From assembly GCF_011059145.1 (NCBI RefSeq), contig NZ_JAALLT010000001.1, positions 417,250 to 481,249 on the forward strand: a DNA stretch of 64,000 nt, in the 5' to 3' direction. Each line of letters starts with the position of its first letter. Position 1 is the first letter of the stretch. Under the pieces are notes generated by a model. It had not been told where the DNA came from. It made no database searches and worked only from the letters and a program-made list of their open reading frames with translations. This stretch comes from Halalkalibaculum roseum (GTDB lineage Bacteria > Bacteroidota > Rhodothermia > Balneolales > Balneolaceae). Shown piece after piece: positions 1-9,582 of the stretch. The position numbers and the translations under genes were made by a program.

Positions 1-21
1 TAACCGGTTCCTTTTGTCGTA

Positions 22-1107
22 TTATTCGAATGTAATGATGTGCTTGTACTTCTTTTGTTTTACTGCCAGTGCCGCAGCCTTCTTCGCATAATTTTTTGCG
101 GTACAGTCGTACTGCAACGTAAGATTTCCGCTGATATCAATGTCAATTTGTTTGGTATAGCCTTCGGTGTTGCCGACGAGTGCCGATCCGTTGATGGTAG
201 GCGTCCCTTTGCCGTCGAAGTTGTAGGCATTTTCAAAAATGACCAATCCGTTAAATTTAAAATTACCGGCTATGTCGAGTACAGCACCGGTGGAGTCTTC
301 ATAAGTCATATTGCCGCCCGACCGAATCACCAGAATACCAAACCCTTCATCAATACCTCCGGTCAATCGTGCTTCATCTTCCACAAAAAATACACCCGGA
401 TATTCTTTGGTACCCATCGAGCCTTTATAGTTACCGGTTATTGTCTGGGTATATGCGGTATTTTCCAGCCGTTCAATAAGCTGATCCGTCGGGCGGTAGG
501 TAAGTGTTGTATCGGTTTTGATCGGTGGATCACCTTTCAAATCATTTCCGGTGTAATTTTCAACCAGGAAGTTGGATGTTTCATCCATGACTGTAATCCC
601 GGGTTTATCGGAACAACCGCTGCCTGACCCGTCAAATCCATTAATGGATGAGCTGCCCCCGGTTGAATAGGAAAAGTTTTTGGTGGCGATGGTAAGCGGT
701 GACTTAAAGTCGGGTACATAGTCAAGAGAGTTGATCTCGTAAACGCTCACAATCTCTACCGGTTCTTTTAATCCGTCGAAAACTGATTCGGAGTAGAGCC
801 TGACGGTATCAGGCGCCCAGTAATCCGTACTGTTGTGAATATATTCAGCATACAGGGAAAATGGACGTCCCTCAATCTCTCCAATCCACGGATTGCCTGA
901 ATGGTGATCTTCAGCCCATGTGGAATCTTCATTCATCTTCTGCATAGCCATCTGGATGGCCATGTGTGCCGTGTTCTTGGCTGTAACGAAGTTGGCGTAT
1001 CCGACGTTGCGCGAGATCATCATTTTGCCCTGACCCGCAGTTCCGATCCCTATATATCCCAGTGATACAATTACTCCCGAAAGAATGATAAGCATTGCAC
1101 GTCCCAT
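22..1107 (-). CDS. Hypothetical protein with N-terminal membrane anchor, possibly PilX/prepilin-like
   Basis: A 361-residue protein I do not recognise firmly. Residues about 4-24 form one hydrophobic segment just after a short Met-Gly-Arg start, as in PilX-type minor pilins or other N-terminally anchored surface proteins, but there is no clear Phe-Thr-Leu-Ile-Glu prepilin signature. The segment after the anchor is helical and Met/Ala/Gln rich; the rest is Gly-, Asn- and Thr-rich and beta-like, with a Ser/Gly linker near residues 151-163, which suits an extracytoplasmic domain. GGGAG lies about 8 bases before the start and supports it. No neighbour clarifies the function. A pilus-associated or surface role is an inference. 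Confidence 0.7.
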   Translation of the reverse strand: MGRAMLIILSGVIVSLGYIGIGTAGQGKMMISRNVGYANFVTAKNTAHMAIQMAMQKMNEDSTWAEDHHSGNPWIGEIEGRPFSLYAEYIHNSTDYWAPDTVRLYSESVFDGLKEPVEIVSVYEINSLDYVPDFKSPLTIATKNFSYSTGGSSSINGFDGSGSGCSDKPGITVMDETSNFLVENYTGNDLKGDPPIKTDTTLTYRPTDQLIERLENTAYTQTITGNYKGSMGTKEYPGVFFVEDEARLTGGIDEGFGILVIRSGGNMTYEDSTGAVLDIAGNFKFNGLVIFENAYNFDGKGTPTINGSALVGNTEGYTKQIDIDISGNLTLQYDCTAKNYAKKAAALAVKQKKYKHIITFE

Positions 1108-1400
1108 AATAATACTCCCTATGCCTTTTTAGATGATATTTTACCAAACGTCATATAAAGGCAGGATTTTCATTTCCCTCGCCAACCTAAGGGTGTTGAT
1201 CATTCTACCTCAGCCTCTCAAAGACCTGGTTCTACTTTTACTCTCAATCTCCTTAACGGCAATAGCCAACTAAATTGCCGTGAGCTTATGACATCTGATT
1301 TTTTGTTTCTATGAATAATTAAATAATTCTAATAAACATTAGCAAATTCTAATATTTCTTTTATATTGGTGATATATCATCTACAAATAACACGACTATT
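1108..1400. other. Intergenic region with a short hairpin
   Basis: A 293-base AT-rich gap between divergent genes. It holds a perfect 8-base inverted repeat (1256-1263 with 1274-1281, 10-base loop), with no T-run that would make it a plain terminator. I looked for a riboswitch-like pattern and could not support one. Promoters for both flanking genes are presumably here. Confidence 0.4.
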
Positions 1401-1595
1401 ATGGAAGAAGAATTAGATTTCGATGACTATCCTACCCTTCATCTTCACATGATGATTGATGATTATGAAGAGCTCTGTAAGGAAGGAAGTAAGCAATCCT
1501 ATCATAGAAAGGTTAAAGAACAACATACTGAAAGGGAGGCATCACTATATGGTGTTGACCCACAGGGAAGGTTCTCTTTTTGCTTTGTGGACTAG
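1401..1595 (+). CDS. Small hypothetical acidic protein
   Basis: A 64-residue ORF starting at ATG after an AT-rich leader. It opens with an acidic stretch (Met-Glu-Glu-Glu-Leu-Asp), has a His/Met-rich segment near residues 14-18 and a charged middle, and shows no signal peptide or membrane segment. I do not recognise it. It is the only plausible gene in this gap, but it could be spurious. Confidence 0.35.
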   Translation: MEEELDFDDYPTLHLHMMIDDYEELCKEGSKQSYHRKVKEQHTEREASLYGVDPQGRFSFCFVD

Positions 1596-1649
1596 GATAA
1601 AAAGTCATTAATCCAGTTGAAATAATCGCGACAAGAGATCGTGGTGGTT

Positions 1650-4600
1650 TTAGGAGGAAGATAGCTCACCAACCGGTAGCGTAATAATGAAACGAGTTCC
1701 TCTGCCATCATCACTCTCCACCTTCAGCGAACCGCTGTGAATTTGGGTTATGATATCATAACTGATGCTTAGCCCAAGTCCGGTTCCCTCACCGGTGGGT
1801 TTGGTGGTAAAGAAGGGTTCGAAGATTTTCTCGCGAACCGGCTCGGGGATGCCTGGACCATTGTCAGAAATTATAATTTTAATTTCTTCACCTTTCTCAA
1901 AAGAAGTACTGATCGTAATTTTGGGCAGATAGGTTCCGTTTTGTTTGAGTTTCTGTTCCCAAACGGCATCAAAAGCATTTTCAATAATATTTTGTAACAC
2001 CTGCCCGATTTGCTGCTGGATGATCATCACCTCAGGAAGATTTTCATCAAGTTTGGTCACAATAGAAACATCCAGTTCAGGGATTTTAGCTGATTTGCTA
2101 TGATAGGCAAGGTCGGCGTACTTCTGGACAATATTATTCAGGTCGGTCATCTGAAAATTGAGATTGCTACCCCGTGAATGCTGCATCATTGACTTCACGA
2201 TGGCATCTGCTCTTTTACCGTGTTCTTCAATTTTGCCGGTGTTCATGCTAAGGCTGTCGGTGATAAATTGAATCTCTGCGGTATCGTCATTAGCAATCGC
2301 CTCTCGAAGTTCTTCTACAAGTTCTTTAGAGAGCTCAGCAAAGTTATTGATAAAGTTGAGCGGGTTTTTAATTTCATGGGCGATGCCGGTAGAAAGACGA
2401 CCCAGGGATGCCATTTTCTCTGATTGTATCAGCCTTTTTTGGGTTGCCTTCAATTCATGGTAGGCTGTCTCAAGCTCGCGTGCTTTTTCAAGTTCGGTGG
2501 CTTTGAGTTCGTTTTCTACCTCCAGTGCTTTTGCCTGGGCTTCGGCAGCTTCCGCTTTCAATTCGGTTTCTCGAAGCAGTGCCGCTTCCCGTTCTCTTTT
2601 GATGAGACGTCGGCGCTGGAAACGGTCGACTGCAAAAATACCCAGAGCCAATATGATAAAATAACCCATAGAAGCCCCCCAGCTTAACCACCAGGGAGGA
2701 GTGACGGTAAAACTGTAAGAGAGTACTTCATCTGACCAGATACCGCTTTCATTGGCTGCTCTCACCTCCAGGGTATAGGTCTCCGGAAAGAAGTAGGCAG
2801 GCAGGTTGGTATAGTTAACCCTGGTATCCGTTTTATCGGGTGACCATTCGTCATTGAAGCCTATCAGGCGTGTCTGATACCTTGCTTCTCTTTCACTGCC
2901 AAAGGTCAAGGCTGCATATTCAAAACTGAACTCGTTACGCTCGCCGGGTACCTCTTCTGATACTGCACTTGTCAGGCGCACAATGGGAGGCTGCTTATTT
3001 TCCCTGTCCAGATGCGGTTTGTAGATTGAAATACCGTTTGCAGTCCCGAAATAGACAGATCCCTCTTTACTGATTTGTACCGAGCCATAATACCAAACCT
3101 CATTATCAACGAGGCCCTCCGCTTTGGTTATGGTACGTAAAACGGTGCCGGACTCGGGATCAACTTCAGCAAGTCCCTGGTTGGTGCCCAGCCAAAAAGT
3201 ACCGGTCACCGGTGATTTGGCAATGCTGGTAATATTATCTGCAAGAAGGCCATCTGCAGTAGTGATCGTATGGCGCTTGCTTTTCGTTTCAGCATCAAGG
3301 GAGATCAATCCATTGGTAGTACCCACCCACATCTGGTTATTAGACCAGTAAAGATTATCAATTTGATTGGTCGGTGCTCCGTCTTCTGTTGACCACCATA
3401 ATTGGAAAAAAGTATCCTTGTCTGTAATGTCTGATTCACCGGTAAACATGGCAGCGTGTACAGGTATGCGACTTCGGTAAATACCCCTGTCACGTGTACC
3501 GATCCACAGGTATCCGAGACTATCCACGGCAGAAGCATGGTAAATAGTGGGCGGCAGTCCCCACTCTTCATCAAGGGTAATGAAGGTATTGTCAATAATT
3601 ACGAAGACTCTGTGATAAGCGGGGAGAAAAAGTGTTTCTATGGTTTGCTGACTTTCTTGCCCTAGCGGTAATCGAAGCTTTTGTATGGATAAAATGCTGG
3701 CTGTAGGGTAGGTTGCCAATTCAGCTTGTTTACCCAGAACTGAGACACTTGTTTTGTCTTTCAGATTCTCAAGATCCGGCGCTTCTTTAAAAGACAAGCT
3801 GTTCAGGCCGCGGGTAGATCCTATCCAAAGCCGTCCATAGCTATCATAGGCGAGCCCGTTTACCCAGTTACCCGCCAGTCCATCCGCAAACTGAATATAT
3901 TCGGAGTCAAAAGTCTCACTAAGGCAGGCAATACCTCCTTCCGATGTTCCTGCCCAGAAGGAACAGGGATCCCCATTTGAGTCAGAGTTATTCAACTGAA
4001 TGGTATTAATGGATGGTGATGGAAGGAGGGTTTTCTCTCCCCCTATAGGTGTACTGCTGATGTTTGTAAAGGCCCGGTAATTGTATCGAAGCTTGGAGAT
4101 TCCGCCTGACTGTGCAATCCATAGGTTTTCTTCCCGGTCTTCGGTGATATTGAAAACTATTTCACTTAAAAGACCATTGGCTCTTGTAATATTCCCAGTT
4201 TTACTATAATCATCACCCTCGATTGTTAGTATTCCGGAGCCTTCACTCGATACCCATATCCGGTTATCATGGTCCGCCCGAATACTCGCAATATTGCTGT
4301 TCAGGCTTTTATCAATAATTGTGAAACCGGTTTTCCCATTATCTTCGTTAAGCATCCATACGCTTCCATCTCTATTTCCTCCCAAGAGTCTGTCTTCGGC
4401 TGATTCAAAGAGGGCGTTGGTGTATTCATCTCCGAAAAATTCATAGGTACGGGTTGCTTCTTCATTCTTAAAACGCAATAGATTGCCATTTGGTAGGGCG
4501 ACCCAGATAGATCCGTCTTTCCTTGCTGTGAGTGCCCTGACTGCTAACTCTTCTCCGGTTCCGCTCAGGTTGGTTGAAACGGTATCTGCTTGCAGTTCGT

Positions 4601-5099
4601 CTTCTTGATTAAAGCGATATTTAACTATGCCAACATTCTCAGTACCGACCCATAGCCAACCCTCGTCGTCAATAGTCATGCGATTATGGTTCACGGTAAG
4701 ATCAATAATGGAAACATCATTGCTTTCGGATATGAATTGTACCCGTTTACCCACACCGTAATTTTCAAGAGGTTTTTCAGAGACTACCAATCCGGCATTT
4801 GAGCTGACCCATAATCTTCCGGAAGGATCTTCGATGAGATCCCAAACAGTAAGATCCCTGAGGCCGTCTTCCTGGCCATAGAGTTCCATATTCACCCCAT
4901 CGTAGCGAACCAGACCTGATGAGTAAATGGAAAACCACATGTATCCCAGTTTATCCTGAAATACTTTATGAACTTCCGCCGAAGGTAAGGCATTGATTTC
5001 TCTATCCGGCGTATAGTGAGTGAACGGAAGGAGTTGGCCTTCCGATTCACTGAATGGGATTAGAAATAAAAATAATAAGACAAATAGTTGCCGTTTCAT
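1650..5099 (-). CDS. Two-component propeller sensor histidine kinase
   Basis: A 1149-residue membrane kinase. The preferred start at 5099 gives a clean signal peptide (Met-Lys-Arg-Gln-Leu then a Leu/Phe-rich core); a longer reading to 5153 would overlap the upstream gene and bury it. Residues about 25-720 hold repeated blades of the Reg_prop type with recurrent Leu-Trp-Ile-Gly-Thr and Ile-Trp-Val motifs, followed by a Y_Y_Y domain (about 730-810), one membrane segment, a Glu/Ala-rich coiled coil, a HisKA domain with His908 in Ala-His-Glu-Ile-Lys-Asn-Pro, and an HATPase domain with Asp-Asn-Gly-Pro-Gly-Ile-Pro and Gly-Thr-Gly-Leu-Gly-Leu. Unlike hybrid members of this family it has no receiver or AraC domain, so its partner must be separate. 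It lies 25 bases after the lipoprotein gene, probably in one transcript. The ligand is unknown. Confidence 0.9.
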   Translation of the reverse strand: MKRQLFVLLFLFLIPFSESEGQLLPFTHYTPDREINALPSAEVHKVFQDKLGYMWFSIYSSGLVRYDGVNMELYGQEDGLRDLTVWDLIEDPSGRLWVSSNAGLVVSEKPLENYGVGKRVQFISESNDVSIIDLTVNHNRMTIDDEGWLWVGTENVGIVKYRFNQEDELQADTVSTNLSGTGEELAVRALTARKDGSIWVALPNGNLLRFKNEEATRTYEFFGDEYTNALFESAEDRLLGGNRDGSVWMLNEDNGKTGFTIIDKSLNSNIASIRADHDNRIWVSSEGSGILTIEGDDYSKTGNITRANGLLSEIVFNITEDREENLWIAQSGGISKLRYNYRAFTNISSTPIGGEKTLLPSPSINTIQLNNSDSNGDPCSFWAGTSEGGIACLSETFDSEYIQFADGLAGNWVNGLAYDSYGRLWIGSTRGLNSLSFKEAPDLENLKDKTSVSVLGKQAELATYPTASILSIQKLRLPLGQESQQTIETLFLPAYHRVFVIIDNTFITLDEEWGLPPTIYHASAVDSLGYLWIGTRDRGIYRSRIPVHAAMFTGESDITDKDTFFQLWWSTEDGAPTNQIDNLYWSNNQMWVGTTNGLISLDAETKSKRHTITTADGLLADNITSIAKSPVTGTFWLGTNQGLAEVDPESGTVLRTITKAEGLVDNEVWYYGSVQISKEGSVYFGTANGISIYKPHLDRENKQPPIVRLTSAVSEEVPGERNEFSFEYAALTFGSEREARYQTRLIGFNDEWSPDKTDTRVNYTNLPAYFFPETYTLEVRAANESGIWSDEVLSYSFTVTPPWWLSWGASMGYFIILALGIFAVDRFQRRRLIKREREAALLRETELKAEAAEAQAKALEVENELKATELEKARELETAYHELKATQKRLIQSEKMASLGRLSTGIAHEIKNPLNFINNFAELSKELVEELREAIANDDTAEIQFITDSLSMNTGKIEEHGKRADAIVKSMMQHSRGSNLNFQMTDLNNIVQKYADLAYHSKSAKIPELDVSIVTKLDENLPEVMIIQQQIGQVLQNIIENAFDAVWEQKLKQNGTYLPKITISTSFEKGEEIKIIISDNGPGIPEPVREKIFEPFFTTKPTGEGTGLGLSISYDIITQIHSGSLKVESDDGRGTRFIITLPVGELSSS

Positions 5100-5124
5100 G
5101 TACCGGCTACTGTTTCTGGCGATG

Positions 5125-6495
5125 CTAATTATTATTTCCGACTCCACCGCCACCGCCGGAGGAGTTAAATGATGTCAGCAGGGATTCGGCATCCGAAATG
5201 CTAGTCCTTACAGCAGTAGTTATATCTGTGGCAGATGATGAGGTACTGCTTTGGATATTCAAGGAAGCGGTACCGTTTTTCAATTCATCAGCGGCGCTTT
5301 CACCATAGGCTATTAGTGCAAGATCGAAGTCAAGATTACCGGACCCTCTTCCGCTGACAACATTCAGCTCGGCAGCAAGTAATTGAACCAGTAGGGATTC
5401 CAATTCTGTTTTATTCGGACCGGTTAGAATATTGAGAGCGGCATCAATTTTATTATCGCCGAATTGAAATGGATCGGTAAGGTACAACTGTTCAATGACT
5501 TCCAGATATCCCAGTAGGTCGGTAGCAGATATATCCGCATTTAAATTATTCTTTTGTGCAAAACGCAACTGCTGAATCCAGAATTTGGGCTCTTCAGTAT
5601 CAAGTAGAATGGTTCCTTCCTCGAATTGCAAAATCAGTTTTTCGGTTTGCGGAGAGAAACCGAAGTCGGTCCCTGTTTCGTCAGCATTATTTACGGTAAC
5701 CGTCTTGGATATTGAAGTTGTGGCCGAGTAACCGTCAAATAACCTTTCGTTAAAGTCGGAAGTATTTTCGGTAGTTTCTGATCGTACTTCGATACCAAAA
5801 TCAACAGAATTGGATCCGGTAAATACCATGAATGAATAGGTTCCGGTCGAAGTAGTTGTCCGGGTAAATTCCATGCCATCACCGGTTAAAAGATGTACTG
5901 TCACATTTTGTATGCCCGATTCCGATGTGTTTTTAGAACCATTACCGTTTCCGTCAACAAATACGGTACCCGAAATGGTATAAATGCCTTTGCAAGGGCC
6001 GGGTATTTCAGCACTACCGGGTTCATTGCCGCTTTCACTCTTAGCAGTTACAGCACCAATGGGTAGGTCTCCGGAATAGGTAATACTATAGACCCGGCTT
6101 TCCGTACTTGAAATAGAGGCCTCCCAGGTTATTCCTTCCGGGTTCACTTTAGCCGATTGAATAGGGCTGTAAGCTACCGGTGATCCGGCACAGGAGGGAG
6201 ATTCAATAAAAAAGTAATTTAAGGCCGGTTCAACACCGGTTCCTGAAACAGTGTAAGTAAATGTTGATTGATTCTTCTCCTGATCGTAGTGCTTGCCGTT
6301 AAAGGTTACCAGGTAATTATTCAGCGGAACCGGATCAGTATTATTGTTTTGCAGTTGAATATCTGTGCTTTCACCGGTTGCCGTCTCAAGGCTTATTTCG
6401 GAGTCAACAGTCATTGAACTTTGTATGTCACTACAGGAATAAACTGCAATTAATGTGACCAGTAGCAAAAAAGGAATTCGCATACGGATATTCAT
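5125..6495 (-). CDS. Secreted lipoprotein with SdrD B-like domain
   Basis: A 456-residue protein with a lipoprotein signal: a basic start, a Leu/Val core and a lipobox ending Val-Tyr-Ser-Cys at about residue 21. The segment near residues 170-265 resembles an SdrD B-like Ca-binding repeat (Gly-Thr-Val-Phe-Val-Asp-Gly-Asn-Gly-Asn-Gly, closing with Thr-Asp-Phe-Gly-Phe). The C-terminal half is helical and ends in a Ser/Gly/Asn tail. Start could be Met1 or Met5. It sits directly upstream of the propeller kinase in the same direction, so co-transcription and a shared envelope-sensing or adhesion role are plausible but not shown. Confidence 0.75.
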   Translation of the reverse strand: MNIRMRIPFLLLVTLIAVYSCSDIQSSMTVDSEISLETATGESTDIQLQNNNTDPVPLNNYLVTFNGKHYDQEKNQSTFTYTVSGTGVEPALNYFFIESPSCAGSPVAYSPIQSAKVNPEGITWEASISSTESRVYSITYSGDLPIGAVTAKSESGNEPGSAEIPGPCKGIYTISGTVFVDGNGNGSKNTSESGIQNVTVHLLTGDGMEFTRTTTSTGTYSFMVFTGSNSVDFGIEVRSETTENTSDFNERLFDGYSATTSISKTVTVNNADETGTDFGFSPQTEKLILQFEEGTILLDTEEPKFWIQQLRFAQKNNLNADISATDLLGYLEVIEQLYLTDPFQFGDNKIDAALNILTGPNKTELESLLVQLLAAELNVVSGRGSGNLDFDLALIAYGESAADELKNGTASLNIQSSTSSSATDITTAVRTSISDAESLLTSFNSSGGGGGVGNNN

Positions 6496-6854
6496 ATCTA
6501 TAAAACTTTATTTTAGGTTGGTTCAAACGGGAGGCATTATCCGAAATGGAAACAATACACCAAGGCTAAATCCTTATTGCTACCCTCTTTTACTATTCCC
6601 CTCGTTTTCTCTCTCTATTACTTCAAGTGAGATTTTATTCAATGTATATAATTCCGTTATACGGTCAAAGAAATTGATAAAAAATAGTCACTTGGAGTCA
6701 AAGTAATTTATTAGGCTACTTAAGTTGATATAACCTAGACAGGATTTATTGAGAGGCTAAAGATTCAGAAAAATTTTAGAATTATCCCACTATTTATTTT
6801 TTATTTGGGAATAAATAGGTACTCTCGGTAAAAAATTAACGTATAGATTAGCAC
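6496..6854. other. AT-rich divergent intergenic region with hairpin
   Basis: A 359-base gap between the lipoprotein gene (leftward) and the STAS gene (rightward). It is strongly AT rich and contains a perfect 9-base inverted repeat (6790-6798 and 6810-6818) about 37 bases before the STAS start. Otherwise I see no gene. Promoters for both genes are expected here. Confidence 0.5.
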
Positions 6855-7199
6855 ATGAAATATACCATCAAAGAACAGTTCAACTGCGTAATTATAAAGT
6901 TAAAGGGAAATGTAATGGGCGGTCCTGGTGCCGAACAGTTTCGAGAAGATCTGCATGACCTAATAGAGCAGGATAAGACGAATGTAATAGTCAATCTTGG
7001 AAAAGTTAAGTTTATCAATTCATCCGGGCTGGGGATTATTATCGGTGCACTGACCACCATGCGAAAAGCAGGTGGGAACCTGATAATCTGTGAGGCCGAC
7101 AAGAAAATAGAGAATCTGCTTATGATCACACAGCTGGTATCCGTTTTCCAGCACTATCGCACCGAGAAGGAAGCAATTGAACACTATCAGGAAGGCTGA
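6855..7199 (+). CDS. STAS-domain anti-sigma factor antagonist
   Basis: A 114-residue single STAS domain of SpoIIAA/RsbV type. The hallmark loop Ile-Asn-Ser-Ser-Gly-Leu-Gly is at residues 54-60; Ser56 matches the serine phosphorylated in SpoIIAA/RsbV. Length and the beta-alpha pattern are typical. Family knowledge says such proteins sequester an anti-sigma kinase and free a sigma factor. No RsbW-like kinase, PP2C phosphatase or sigma gene lies in this window, so the partners are encoded elsewhere. Confidence 0.88.
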   Translation: MKYTIKEQFNCVIIKLKGNVMGGPGAEQFREDLHDLIEQDKTNVIVNLGKVKFINSSGLGIIIGALTTMRKAGGNLIICEADKKIENLLMITQLVSVFQHYRTEKEAIEHYQEG

Positions 7200-7206
7200 C
7201 AAGTTC

Positions 7207-7285
7207 TGGCCACAAATCTACACTGATTAAATCTGATTACTCTGTGAGTCTCTGTGCTTCTTCGTGCCACTCTGTGAAATAGTTA
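7207..7285. repeat. Dispersed intergenic repeat, mixed CTCTGTG and GCCNCNGATTTACAC type
   Basis: Starts 8 bases after the stop of the STAS gene. It contains a GGCCACAAATCTACACTGATT stretch (with one extra base) followed by spaced CTCTGTG/TCTGTG units. The same vocabulary recurs in many gaps of the window. Confidence 0.7.
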
Positions 7286-7451
7286 GTAGCTTTTTACCCA
7301 AAACAGTACCAATAATTGCTTTCATAAGTCCTGAAGGCCTGTTTTAAGCCTTGCAGAATTGTTTTTGCTTTGCTATCTAGAAAAGTGAAGGAAATTTTTT
7401 GGCACTGATTTCCGTTATAAATAGTCAATTGTTAAGAAGATACAATGCGTT

Positions 7452-7655
7452 ATGCCGGATAAAGAGAAGATCAAGAAATTCGAAGAGATGATAGAAAACC
7501 CCACTGCCCATCAGCTAAAATCGTATTACGATGCCAAAGAAAAGGCATGTATCGACGCCATGAAATCATCCACATCCAAAAATCCACATAATAAAGGATC
7601 GAATTTGGCTGAATTTTGGGAATACGTTTATAATCAATTTTATAAAATTCAATAG
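7452..7655 (+). CDS. Small hypothetical charged protein
   Basis: A 67-residue Lys/Glu-rich protein beginning Met-Pro-Asp-Lys-Glu-Lys and likely helical, ending in an aromatic segment (Phe-Trp-Glu-Tyr-Val-Tyr). No signal peptide and no known motif. A strong hairpin terminator follows about 40 bases downstream, which supports a real transcription unit. I do not recognise the family. Confidence 0.5.
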   Translation: MPDKEKIKKFEEMIENPTAHQLKSYYDAKEKACIDAMKSSTSKNPHNKGSNLAEFWEYVYNQFYKIQ

Positions 7656-7693
7656 TACGATTCTCGTATAGATAAACTTATTTAAAACTGTGT

Positions 7694-7729
7694 AAGGCTG
7701 CATCACATTATGTGTTGCGGCCTTTTTTA
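7694..7729 (+). terminator. Rho-independent terminator after the 67-residue gene
   Basis: A near-perfect hairpin: AAGGCTGCATCACA pairs with TGTGTTGCGGCCTT with two weak positions, followed by a run of six T. Placed 39 bases after the stop of the small gene ending at 7655. Confidence 0.8.
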
Positions 7730-7871
7730 TCCATAGATTTATCTGCAGGTATTAATGTTTAGTGTTTAAAGTTGATATTAAAATAAATTAAAGATCGTAT
7801 TTTTTATTTATTTATCGATTATATTGTAAAAAATAAGTTGGCAAATGAATGATAAATAACATACATCTACC

Positions 7872-8123
7872 ATGGACATTAAATTTGTTGAACGGGAAAA
7901 AATAAACACTTCTAAAAAACGGTCATCCAAGTTCAAACCACTGCTGGAGGCTCTGGATAACCTGGAAGTAGGTGGCGACGCTATCGAAATTAACTACAAG
8001 GATGATAAGAGTGTTAACTCAATGCGTACTGCTGTATACCAGTATAACCAGGATAGAGGCGTAAAAATTAAAAGCGGAAAAGATTCTAAGAATAAAAAGA
8101 TCTATTTCTATAGAGAAAAATAG
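7872..8123 (+). CDS. Small basic hypothetical protein
   Basis: An 83-residue Lys-rich protein. The C-terminal half (Ser-Met-Arg-Thr-Ala-Val-Tyr then Gly-Val-Lys-Ile-Lys-Ser-Gly-Lys) has an alternating helix/strand look, seen in small winged-helix or replication-associated phage-like proteins, but I cannot name a family. It has its own AT-rich leader. DNA or RNA binding would be a guess from charge alone. Confidence 0.5.
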   Translation: MDIKFVEREKINTSKKRSSKFKPLLEALDNLEVGGDAIEINYKDDKSVNSMRTAVYQYNQDRGVKIKSGKDSKNKKIYFYREK

Positions 8124-8261
8124 ATATTAGCATAATTTTTTCTGTACACGTTAGTGTAATAGCTGGTATCCCGACGGCTTCAGAGTATTCGAAAAATCCT
8201 TCCTCAGAGAACGGAATTTAGCGCATATTTGTAATTTCAGTGAAGATAAAGACAAATACCT

Positions 8262-9569
8262 GTGATTATGGATGCCACTACCGTCAAGAAAACCACTCCG
8301 AACTCTGCCACCGATCGTTACTCGAGAGAACGTCTGATTAATCGATTTAAAGCTATACGGGATTTCAGTGATCAACTTACTGAACCGCTTGAGATCGAAG
8401 ATTTCGTGGTTCAGGCCATGGAAAATACTAGTCCCACCAAATGGCATTTAGCCCACGTAAGCTGGTTTTATGAGACGTTTTTGCTGGATAAGGTCTACGA
8501 CAATTACCAATCTCTTCATCCGCAGTATGCCTATATTTTTAACTCTTATTACCTGCAAACCGGCGAGCCGCACACCCGTTCGAAAAGAGGACTATTGACG
8601 CGTCCCACTGTCAGGGAAGTCTTTGAATTCCGGGATTACGTGAATAAAGAAGTGTTTAAATTTTTAGAAAATGCCACAGAGGAACAGCTCAGGGAATATG
8701 GTCCGGTTATTGAAATAGGCAATAATCACGAGCAACAGCACCAGGAACTGATGATCACGGACTTTAAATACATGTTTGCCCAAAATCCACTCTGTCCGGC
8801 CTATAAAGATCTGAAACTGCCCGATAGCAAAGATGTACCTCCACTGAATTGGGTTGCTTTCGACGAAGGTATTTACCAGATAGGAAATAAGGGCGATGAA
8901 TTTACCTATGATAATGAGCATCCGCGCCACCGTGAGTTTCTGGAAGCTTTTGAGCTCTCCGATCGTTTGATTACCAATCGTGAGTTTATGGAGTTTATGG
9001 AAGATGGAGGATATGAACGCTCCGAGCTCTGGCTGGATGATGGTTGGGCGACGGTTAATGAGAATGAATGGGATAGTCCTTTGTACTGGACAAATAAAGA
9101 GGGGCAGTGGCATTACTACACGCTTTCCGGTCTGCGAGAGGTCGATCCCAATGAGCCGGTTACGCATATAAGCTACTACGAGGCCGATGCCTATGCACGC
9201 TGGGCTGATGCCCGTCTGGCCACGGAAGCCGAATGGGAAGTTGCCGCCGCCGACCTACCTTACAAGGGAAATTTTGTCGAAGAAGGCCACTACCATCCGC
9301 GCCCTCTGCAAGACAGATCTTCGGGACTCAAACAGATGTACGGCGATGTTTGGGAGTGGACAAAGAGTGCTTATGATGCGTACCCGGGATATGAGCCTTT
9401 GCCCGGGGCCCTGGGAGAATATAATGGAAAGTTTATGTGCAGCCAGTATGTTCTGCGAGGCGGTTCATGTGCCACATCGGAAACTCATATTCGAAAAACG
9501 TACCGAAATTTCTTTTATCCTGACGCCCGCTGGCAATTCAATGGCATCAGGTTAGCTCGAACGGTTTGA
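8262..9569 (+). CDS. egtB: Ergothioneine biosynthesis protein EgtB (non-heme iron sulfoxide synthase)
   Basis: A 435-residue protein with the two-part EgtB layout: an N-terminal DinB-like four-helix domain and a C-terminal formylglycine-generating-enzyme/sulfatase-modifying fold (from about residue 195). The three iron-ligand histidines of the family map by eye to His65 (Trp-His-Leu-Ala-His), His156 and His160 (Asn-His-Glu-Gln-Gln-His). EgtB enzymes join oxygen, hercynine and a cysteine-containing thiol to give a sulfoxide. The C-terminal Gly-Asp-Val-Trp-Glu-Trp and Leu-Arg-Gly-Gly-Ser motifs are typical of the FGE fold. Start may be Met1 or Met3. The partner methyltransferase egtD follows after 13 bases. 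Whether the thiol donor is cysteine or gamma-glutamylcysteine cannot be told by eye; no egtA, egtC or egtE is nearby. Confidence 0.93.
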   Translation: MIMDATTVKKTTPNSATDRYSRERLINRFKAIRDFSDQLTEPLEIEDFVVQAMENTSPTKWHLAHVSWFYETFLLDKVYDNYQSLHPQYAYIFNSYYLQTGEPHTRSKRGLLTRPTVREVFEFRDYVNKEVFKFLENATEEQLREYGPVIEIGNNHEQQHQELMITDFKYMFAQNPLCPAYKDLKLPDSKDVPPLNWVAFDEGIYQIGNKGDEFTYDNEHPRHREFLEAFELSDRLITNREFMEFMEDGGYERSELWLDDGWATVNENEWDSPLYWTNKEGQWHYYTLSGLREVDPNEPVTHISYYEADAYARWADARLATEAEWEVAAADLPYKGNFVEEGHYHPRPLQDRSSGLKQMYGDVWEWTKSAYDAYPGYEPLPGALGEYNGKFMCSQYVLRGGSCATSETHIRKTYRNFFYPDARWQFNGIRLARTV

Positions 9570-9582
9570 GGTCCCCCCATCT

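Noticed and set aside
40-627. A 195-codon open frame on the plus strand
   Set aside because: Antisense to the anchored hypothetical gene, which has a better start and composition; I chose the minus-strand reading.
1150-1310. Riboswitch upstream of the anchored hypothetical gene
   Set aside because: The ACGGCAA-containing hairpin recalls parts of GEMM-type aptamers, but the second conserved half is missing.
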